Source: Phycisphaerales bacterium
Lineage (GTDB): Bacteria > Planctomycetota > Phycisphaerae > Tepidisphaerales > Tepidisphaeraceae
Assembly: GCA_028288775.1 (NCBI GenBank)
Contig: JAQGHP010000580.1
Span: forward strand, 1-7,722
Length of the DNA stretch: 7,722 bases
Direction: 5' to 3'
Shown in pieces: positions 1-4,158 of this stretch (position 1 is its first letter; each line of letters begins with the position of its first letter). A model generated the notes under the pieces. That model searched no databases. It worked only from the letters and a program-made list of their open reading frames with translations, and was not told the origin of the DNA. The position numbers and the translations under genes are program-made.

Positions 1-798
1 GTGGACGTCTGGCTCAACACCCCCCGCCGGCCTTACGAAGCCTCGGGCACCAGCGGCATGAAGGCCGCCGCCAACGGCGTGCTGAACTGCTCGATCCTCG
101 ACGGCTGGTGGGTCGAAGGCTACGAGCCCGACCTGGGCTGGGCCATCGGCCGCGGCGAAAGCTATTCCGACCCCGGCTATCAGGATCAAGTCGAAGGACA
201 GGCGCTGTACGACCTGCTCGAAAAGCAGATCATCCCCCTGTTCTACCAACGCGGCGTCGATAACACGCCGCACGAGTGGATCGCGCGCATGAAAAACTGC
301 CTACGCAAGCTCGCCCCCGTCTTCAACACCAATCGCATGGTCCGCGAGTACGCCGAGAAGTTTTACGTCCCCGCCTTCGATCGCGGCGTAGTCCTTTCCA
401 GCGACGGCATGAAGCGCGCCATCGCCCTGGCAAAAGCCAAGGACTCCCTCCGCCACCTCTGGGGCAACATCCGCATCGTCGGCGTCCACACCAGCGGCAA
501 CGGCCACTTCAAGGTCGGCGACAACATGCAGGTCGAGGCGCTGGTTGATCTCCCCGGCATCGATCCCAAGGAACTAACCGTGCAGCTTTACGCCGGCCCC
601 GTCAGCGCCCGCGGCGAAATCGAGCACCCGCAAGCTCTCGCCATGTCGCACTCCAAGGCGCTGGCCCCCGACCGGCATTTGTTCGTCGGCACAATCGACT
701 GCCGCATCAGCGGCCGCCAGGGCTTCGCCATCCGAATCCTGCCCGGCACCGCCGACTTGGCGACGCCGTTCGAGCCGGGGTTGATTCTATGGAATTGA
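1..798 (+). CDS. glgP: Alpha-glucan (glycogen/maltodextrin) phosphorylase, C-terminal part, 5' end outside the window
   Basis: A GT35 phosphorylase removes glucose from the non-reducing ends of alpha-1,4-glucans as glucose-1-phosphate, in the cytoplasm. The reading frame is open at base 1, so the initial GTG is most likely an internal valine codon. Visible at once is the cofactor motif EASGTSGMKAAANGVLN (residues 13-29), where Lys21 is the expected pyridoxal-phosphate lysine, followed by SILDGWWVEGY and GWAIG. This wording (TSGMKAA, DGWW.EGY) fits the short bacterial/archaeal phosphorylases with an N-terminal DUF3417 region rather than the animal or E. coli type (TGNMKF). From about residue 150 a beta-rich tail typical of that subfamily runs to the end (NIRIVGVHTSG ... 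VQLYAGPVSARGE ... GFAIRILPG ... FEPGLILWN). The C-terminus looks intact; the whole N-terminal catalytic part lies upstream. No partner glycogen gene is visible. Family assignment is firm; the exact natural substrate (glycogen or maltodextrin) is not determinable here. Confidence 0.93.
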   Translation: MDVWLNTPRRPYEASGTSGMKAAANGVLNCSILDGWWVEGYEPDLGWAIGRGESYSDPGYQDQVEGQALYDLLEKQIIPLFYQRGVDNTPHEWIARMKNCLRKLAPVFNTNRMVREYAEKFYVPAFDRGVVLSSDGMKRAIALAKAKDSLRHLWGNIRIVGVHTSGNGHFKVGDNMQVEALVDLPGIDPKELTVQLYAGPVSARGEIEHPQALAMSHSKALAPDRHLFVGTIDCRISGRQGFAIRILPGTADLATPFEPGLILWN

Positions 799-806
799 TG
801 CAACCC

Positions 807-858
807 AAAGTGGGGTGCGGCCAAGCGTGACCGATGCCCATGACCGACTCCCCACTTT
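807..858. terminator. Stem-loop just downstream of glgP, possible terminator
   Basis: AAAGTGGGG at 807-815 is perfectly complemented by CCCCACTTT at 850-858, giving a 9-bp stem with a 34-base loop. It begins 8 bases after the phosphorylase stop codon, where a 3' processing or termination structure would be expected. The loop is long and only a short T-run (856-859) follows, so a classical intrinsic terminator is not certain. The loop contains two of the TGACCGA motifs described separately. Confidence 0.35.
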
Positions 859-903
859 TGCGCAGCCCCAAACCCCGTTTTCGACCCCACGGCGAGGGTT
901 GCG

Positions 904-933
904 TGACCGATTTTGACCGGTTTTGACCGATTT
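904..933. repeat. Three tandem 10-bp repeats (TGACCGATTT), helically phased
   Basis: TGACCGATTT (904-913), TGACCGGTTT (914-923) and TGACCGATTT (924-933) lie end to end, with one base changed in the middle copy. The same TGACCGA core also occurs at 828-834 and 841-847, so there are five copies, one with G for A at its last base, within about 105 bp. A 10-bp period places each copy on the same helix face, as in cooperative protein-binding sites. Slippage of a short sequence is the simpler alternative. The array is about 360 bp upstream of the next gene and directly upstream of an AT-rich stem-loop. Confidence 0.7.
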
Positions 934-935
934 AA

Positions 936-980
936 AGGCACTTTTCATAACAGATTTGACAAAATTAATATGAAGTGCCT
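936..980. repeat. AT-rich stem-loop next to the TGACCGA array
   Basis: AGGCACTT at 936-943 pairs with AAGTGCCT at 973-980. After a two-base bulge, CAT (946-948) can also pair with ATG (970-972). The loop contains TTGACAAAATTAAT. No T-tract follows, so this is not an obvious intrinsic terminator; an operator or a processed RNA element is equally possible. Confidence 0.4.
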
Positions 981-1208
981 CTGAATTGAGCTGCCGCGAC
1001 ATACAATCCAGAACTCTAAATCCAGCAATTGTTTACAAAAATAGTGGCTGCACTTTTTCCGCGCTCTGGACCCGTCCCGCTTTCCGCGTCGAACGGTGGA
1101 ATGGAACTTGGGGCATTTCTTCTTCTCCCGTCGCGGGTGAACGGCCGGCGGAACGCAGGGCACAGATTACAAAATGGAAACGGCCCATTTCCTATTCCCC
1201 TACCTAAT

Positions 1209-1237
1209 TGGACAGTTCCTGGGCGTGTCTTTAGTAT
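1209..1237 (+). promoter_or_regulatory. Candidate sigma-70-type promoter for the secreted-protein gene
   Basis: TGGACA at 1209-1214 (one mismatch to TTGACA) and TAGTAT at 1232-1237 (four of six matches to TATAAT) are separated by 17 bases. A transcript starting a few bases downstream would have a leader of roughly 45-50 bases before the ATG at 1292. Overlapping TATGAT at 1235-1240 is a better -10 match but lacks a -35 at the right distance. Planctomycete promoter consensus is poorly known, so this is only a candidate. Confidence 0.3.
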
Positions 1238-1280
1238 GATTCTTGCCCATCCGGTCAAGGACTGAAAGATCAACTCGCTC

Positions 1281-1285
1281 GGGAG
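1281..1285 (+). promoter_or_regulatory. Shine-Dalgarno (GGGAG) for the gene at 1292
   Basis: GGGAG lies six bases before the ATG at 1292. It supports this start, which also places a signal peptide exactly at the N-terminus. Confidence 0.55.
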
Positions 1286-1291
1286 TAAACA

Positions 1292-2941
1292 ATGGGGAAC
1301 GGCCCGGAAATTGGATCTCTCAAGCGGCTGCTTTGCGCCGGAACGTCGATCGGCCTTACTTCGATAATCTTGCTTTGCGGCAATACCGCGCGGGGAGGCA
1401 GCATATTCGACGACGACTGGGTTCCGCCAACTCGGGATATCGGCCGACAAGACGTTACCAGGCCGGTTGCGCCGGAATCCAAGGTTGCCGTGCCGCCTCC
1501 CGCCCCGGAAAAGCCCCCGGAGGTTGCCCCTGCGTCCACACCGAATGGGGAGAACGGACGGCCCAAGGACAATGCCCCCAGGCAGCCGGTTCCGCTGAAG
1601 TCCGCTTTGTCGGCTTCGCGAAAATCATTCCGGGAGGCGTACGCCCGGGACATCGCCGACCGATCGCCCGGCGCGCGCAGGGCGCTTGCCGAAAAATTGC
1701 TGGATGCCGCCAAAATTGCGGCAGATAATGCCGCCGACCAATTTGCACTTTTGAGCGCCGCGGTTGAGGCGGCGGACGACGGGGGCGACCTGCCGCTCGG
1801 CTTTCGGGTTGCGGATGAAATATCGAGTGATTTCCTGTTGGACGGATTGGCGCTCAAGGCCGACACGGTTACCAAGACCGTTCGGACCTCCGACCCCGCC
1901 CTGGCGCCGTCCAACTGTCAGGCGGGGATGGCGCTGATGAAGGAGTTGACCGGGGCGGAAGAGTTTGCGATGGCGAGCAAACTCGGCGCGGTTCTGGTAC
2001 GCGCGGCGCCCGGCGCTGTTTGGCGGCAGGCGGTGCAACGGGCAGTTCAGGAGACGGAAGCCGCGCGATCGGCACGTGATACGGCTCGGCTCAGCGGAGA
2101 AAAGCTTAAGAACAATCCGACCGACAAACAGGCAAACCTCGTGGTCGGCAAGTACGAATGCCTGGTACGAAATGATTGGGCACAGGGCGCAGCCAAACTC
2201 GCCTTGGGTTCGGACACCACGTTAGCCGCTCTCGCGGCACGGGACGTGGCCAATCCTGAGGATGGCGACGCCCAGGCCGCCCTCGCCGATGCGTGGTGGG
2301 AATACTCACAGAAGCAGGCCGGCTCCACAAAGGCGAGCATCGAGGCGCGTGCCGCGTTTTGGTATCGCAAGGCGTTGCCGTCTGCCTCGCCGATTAAAAA
2401 GACGCTCTATTTCGATCGAATTGCCAGGGGCGAGCGCGCCAACCACGAAACGGTCTGCCGGATGTACCGATTCGGCGACGAGTCCAACATGCGCCTCACC
2501 GCCCTGAACGACTCATCCCTGCCCGATGACCTCTCGGTCGCCCTTGAGCCGGGCAAGATCATCATTTCGGGCGTCAAGAAGAGCAACACCGTCGGGGGCG
2601 TCGGGTGGTTCGGAAAAGCGGGACTGGTCGAGGGAAAGACCGGCAGCGGGACGATCCGCGTCGCGCCCGACACCGTGCGGGACGGCCCCCATTACTACGT
2701 TTTGCTGCAGGACACTGAAGGGCATATCACGATTTCCCAGCTCGACCTGCGGGAAAAGGGCAGCTACCGCTGGTCGGTCCTGCCGTCCGAAAGCGGGGAC
2801 GAGGTTGTTTTCCAAGTCACCGGAAGCAACGACACGGGAAAAGGGGCTCGCATGAAACTGCAATCGCTGAAGGCATTCGGCTTCGCCGTGGCGCAGCGCA
2901 ACCCCGGCAGCACGGCCACGATGGCGGTTACGCTCGAATGA
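1292..2941 (+). CDS. Exported planctomycete-type protein of unknown function (TPR-like helical block plus beta-rich C-terminal domain)
   Basis: A 549-residue protein with an N-terminal export signal: charged KR at 11-12, then a hydrophobic stretch of about 13-30, with a likely cleavage near residues 33-36. No good lipobox is seen. Residues about 43-100 are a proline-rich, low-complexity linker (PPPAPEKPPE). Residues about 105-365 are alanine-rich and helical, ending in a conserved-looking block with GKYECLVRNDWAQG, LALGSDTTLAALAARD, ADAWWEYSQ and ARAAFWYRKALP, which resembles TPR-like repeats. I recall similar blocks from many planctomycete secreted proteins, often joined to other domains. 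Residues about 385-549 look beta-rich, with many glycines, and match no family I can name. No catalytic motif is visible, so a binding or structural role at the cell surface or in the periplasm is a guess. The GGGAG six bases upstream supports the start. The gene appears monocistronic: about 490 bp of non-coding DNA lies before it and a convergent gene after it. Confidence 0.85.
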   Translation: MGNGPEIGSLKRLLCAGTSIGLTSIILLCGNTARGGSIFDDDWVPPTRDIGRQDVTRPVAPESKVAVPPPAPEKPPEVAPASTPNGENGRPKDNAPRQPVPLKSALSASRKSFREAYARDIADRSPGARRALAEKLLDAAKIAADNAADQFALLSAAVEAADDGGDLPLGFRVADEISSDFLLDGLALKADTVTKTVRTSDPALAPSNCQAGMALMKELTGAEEFAMASKLGAVLVRAAPGAVWRQAVQRAVQETEAARSARDTARLSGEKLKNNPTDKQANLVVGKYECLVRNDWAQGAAKLALGSDTTLAALAARDVANPEDGDAQAALADAWWEYSQKQAGSTKASIEARAAFWYRKALPSASPIKKTLYFDRIARGERANHETVCRMYRFGDESNMRLTALNDSSLPDDLSVALEPGKIIISGVKKSNTVGGVGWFGKAGLVEGKTGSGTIRVAPDTVRDGPHYYVLLQDTEGHITISQLDLREKGSYRWSVLPSESGDEVVFQVTGSNDTGKGARMKLQSLKAFGFAVAQRNPGSTATMAVTLE

Positions 2942-2973
2942 ACTCCGGACAAACCTGTTCGCGACCGGATGCG

Positions 2974-3189
2974 TCAGCGGACATTTGACCCCGCCTTAAT
3001 CTTCCGCCCGCACTCCGGGCACGTTCCGCTCATGTTGCCAGAGCGGTCGTAGCCGCATCTGGGGCAAATGCCCATTCTTCCGGCGAACGGTTGCCAGCGC
3101 CAGGGGCGGAGGGCGAGCCAGATGATCGGGAGAATCGCGGCGAACATCGCGGGTACCGGATGCGCGGGGAGCCGGAAAAAAGGGGCCAT
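2974..3189 (-). CDS. Short membrane-anchored zinc-ribbon protein (CPxCGY...CPECG), probably a truncated family member
   Basis: A 71-residue product with one hydrophobic segment (about residues 13-30, AMFAAILPIIWLALRPW), then an arginine-rich turn. The C-terminal zinc ribbon is CPRCGYDRSGNMSGTCPECG, with paired cysteines at 42/45 and 58/61. In planctomycetes this exact order (hydrophobic helix, basic residues, CPxCGYDLxGNxSGxCPECG) is a familiar C-terminal tail of longer small-membrane proteins whose function is unknown to me. Here only that tail is present: in frame, the only upstream codons run back to a stop at 3235-3237 with no better start. It is therefore either a very short member or a remnant that lost its N-terminal part. 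The overlapping minus-strand frame up to 3311 has a hydrophobic stretch but none of the expected residues, so a frameshift join is unproven. It converges with the gene ending at 2941. Confidence 0.55.
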   Translation of the reverse strand: MAPFFRLPAHPVPAMFAAILPIIWLALRPWRWQPFAGRMGICPRCGYDRSGNMSGTCPECGRKIKAGSNVR

Positions 3190-3191
3190 AA

Positions 3192-3299
3192 GCCAGTTAT
3201 CAGCAATTTGCTTATGACTATTTTTCTTCGCCCATCAAGAACATGGAGCGCGAGGTAACCGGCCAGTTGGAAAAAATGGGATATCAAATTATCAGGTGA
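3192..3299 (+). pseudogene. Start-less coding tail (about 35 codons) in front of the orphan gene at 3303
   Basis: Following a TAA at 3189-3191, an open frame runs to the TGA at 3297-3299 and ends with residues such as YDYFSSPIKNMEREVTGQ and LEKMGYQIIR. The residue mix (charged, mixed hydrophobic, a plausible amphipathic end) looks more like a real protein C-terminus than a chance frame. The only ATG starts are at 3243 (18 residues) and 3270 (9 residues), neither with a clear ribosome site. It could be the leftover 3' end of a decayed gene, or a tiny leader peptide coupled to the next gene. The opposite strand also has an open frame here, so chance is possible. Confidence 0.25.
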
Positions 3300-3302
3300 C
3301 GC

Positions 3303-3752
3303 ATGGAACATGATGGCCTTGTTCGCAAAGCGATTTTCGACCCCTCATTCTCGGGTTACACAACTGCCAGTGGAATTTTCATCGGCTCAAACGAATCGGC
3401 TTCCCGGTTAGAGGAGATTGGACCGGATGTTTTGCCATCAATTGAGAACGTGCTTGTGAACTCACGGATCGATATAGAGCAATATTATGATCGAATTTCG
3501 AGTGTACTTGTTTCATACTTCACGATCGCGCATTCCAATAATTCCGAGCGGGCTGGCGCTTTCTTGACAACGTTGCAGCCTCCATTGCTCGATCTCGCGC
3601 TTGCAGAAGTTCGCTTTCTGTGGGGTCCTGCCTGCGGTATCAATCGGCTTCGGCCGATACCACAATGGCTCTCTGCGTCGCTCACGAGCCTAGTGAACGC
3701 CAGGGCTTCGAAATCTATACTAGAAACCATCGAATGTATCGGTCAGCAATGA
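3303..3752 (+). CDS. Orphan hypothetical protein, 149 residues
   Basis: I do not recognise this family. The product appears soluble and cytoplasmic, without a signal peptide or membrane helix, and is mostly helical after a glycine/serine-rich start. Segments such as RLEEIGPDVLPSIENVLVN and LTTLQPPLLDLALAEV have the leucine spacing of helical-repeat (HEAT-like) proteins, but this is weak. The start is supported by AGGTGA at 3294-3299, four bases before the ATG; that site contains the TGA that ends the preceding coding tail, so translation may be coupled. Base composition is visibly lower in GC than the flanking genes, and rare-looking AT-rich codons (AAT, TAT, ATA, TTA) are common, which suggests acquired DNA. 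The position after the last part of another frame resembles an immunity gene behind a toxin end, but nothing in the residues proves that. A hairpin repeat starts about 10 bases after its stop. Confidence 0.55.
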   Translation: MEHDGLVRKAIFDPSFSGYTTASGIFIGSNESASRLEEIGPDVLPSIENVLVNSRIDIEQYYDRISSVLVSYFTIAHSNNSERAGAFLTTLQPPLLDLALAEVRFLWGPACGINRLRPIPQWLSASLTSLVNARASKSILETIECIGQQ

Positions 3753-3762
3753 CGTCGTGGAA

Positions 3763-3861
3763 GCCGGAAAAGCATGTAGGGTGGGTGTACTCGCCCACCT
3801 TTTCCCTTTTCGGGGGAATGGTGGGCGAGTACACCCACCCTACATGGCTGGGAATTCCGGC
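3763..3861. repeat. Perfect 27-bp inverted repeat (GEYTHPT-type hairpin), MITE/REP-like
   Basis: Bases 3773-3799 are perfectly complementary to 3820-3846 (27 of 27), around a 20-base loop. Inside the loop, TTTCCC (3801-3806) pairs further with GGGGAA (3813-3818) with one wobble, so the stem nearly closes. Outside, GCCGGAA (3763-3769) pairs with TTCCGGC (3855-3861), giving an imperfect outer stem. Translated, the arms read GWVYSPT and VGEYTHPT, peptides I recall as frequent spurious translations of dispersed repeats in planctomycete genomes. It starts about 10 bases after the stop of the orphan gene and could also act as a transcription terminator. Confidence 0.85.
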
Positions 3862-3890
3862 GCACTTCTCCGTTCCGCCCCTCACCCTAT

Positions 3891-3930
3891 CCCTCTCCCC
3901 CGGGGTACGCGGGTGGTACGGGGGAGAGGG
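3891..3930. repeat. 11-bp perfect inverted repeat (CCCTCTCCCCC hairpin)
   Basis: CCCTCTCCCCC at 3891-3901 is complemented exactly by GGGGGAGAGGG at 3920-3930, with an 18-base loop containing two GGTAC-like segments. The preceding CCCCTCACCCTAT is the usual lead-in of a widespread class of bacterial intergenic repeats. No gene function is implied. Confidence 0.75.
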
Positions 3931-3935
3931 GACTA

Positions 3936-3978
3936 AGAGCGGGCCTTCGGCCCGACCGGGGCGACACGCCCCGGCTCT
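3936..3978. repeat. Cloverleaf-like double hairpin repeat (GPSARPGRHAP type)
   Basis: An outer AGAG(C)/(G)CTCT closure (3936-3940 with 3974-3978) encloses two adjacent hairpins. The first is GGGCC-TTC-GGCCC at 3941-3953. The second is CCGGGGCG-ACA-CGCCCCGG at 3956-3974, a perfect 8-bp stem; the outer pair shares its last base, so the two foldings compete there. The plus-strand translation is SGPSARPGRHAPAL, which I recall as a recurring planctomycete intergenic repeat. It is very GC-rich and would fold stably as RNA or extruded DNA. Confidence 0.75.
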
Positions 3979-4038
3979 GAAAGTTGCCGTATGTATCCGT
4001 TTGAGTGGACCAGTGGCATATCGAACCCCCACCCAGCC

Positions 4039-4060
4039 CTCCCCCGGAGTACCGGAGGAG
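4039..4060. repeat. Degenerate CTCCCCCGG hairpin
   Basis: CTCCCCCGG at 4039-4047 pairs with CCGGAGGAG at 4052-4060 with one mismatch, around the loop AGTA. The sequence before it (ACCCAGCC) and the AGTACCGG centre suggest a decayed copy of the same kind of repeat as 3891-3930. Confidence 0.5.
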
Positions 4061-4158
4061 GAAGCGCGAATCGCCCAAAGCGTTACGCGCCTCCGCAGGC
4101 GGGGGCGTGACAAGCGTGAATTTCCCTTAGCCGCGGCGGTCGCATAAGATTCGACCCT

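Larger units (their letters stand above)
799..1291. other. 493-bp intergenic region between glgP and the secreted-protein gene
   Basis: No convincing gene is seen here on either strand; the short open frames have no recognisable motifs and overlap one another. The left part (807-980) holds two inverted repeats and a phased TGACCGA repeat, listed separately. Bases about 930-1055 form an AT-rich island inside otherwise GC-rich DNA. It contains a perfect TTGACA at 956-961, but no -10 box at a suitable distance. Bases 1056-1200 show nothing I can interpret. The last 90 bases contain a candidate promoter and a Shine-Dalgarno for the gene at 1292. Confidence 0.6.
3753..4158. other. 406-bp intergenic repeat cluster upstream of lepB
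   Basis: This gap contains four consecutive inverted repeats (3763-3861, 3891-3930, 3936-3978, 4039-4060), described separately, plus a small 5-bp hairpin at 4088-4101 (CGCCT-CCGC-AGGCG). Open frames on both strands are explained by the symmetry and high GC of these repeats. No convincing promoter for lepB was found in the last 100 bases. Confidence 0.7.

Noticed and set aside
956..961. TTGACA as the -35 box of a promoter
   Set aside because: No acceptable -10 hexamer lies 16-18 bases downstream; TAATAT at 965-970 is far too close.
1016..1450. Minus-strand open frame across the intergenic region and 5' end of the secreted-protein gene
   Set aside because: No motif, no ribosome site, and it would overlap the candidate promoter and the signal peptide region of the opposite gene.
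1270..1914. 214-residue open frame on the minus strand
   Set aside because: It is the antisense shadow of the secreted protein's signal peptide and linker; serine/alanine-rich, with no recognisable domain.
3030..3311. 93-residue minus-strand frame that might be the missing N-terminus of the zinc-ribbon protein
   Set aside because: Its C-terminal half is a frame-shifted reading of the zinc-ribbon gene. Its N-terminal half shows no family residues and lies opposite the plus-strand coding tail, so a frameshift cannot be claimed.
3936..3978. tRNA or tRNA-like gene
   Set aside because: The cloverleaf-like fold has only two inner hairpins, 43 bases, no acceptor stem of seven pairs, and no T-loop GTTCRA sequence.
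3773..4104. CRISPR-like array
   Set aside because: The repeats are different palindromic families with no regular direct repeat and no constant-length spacers.
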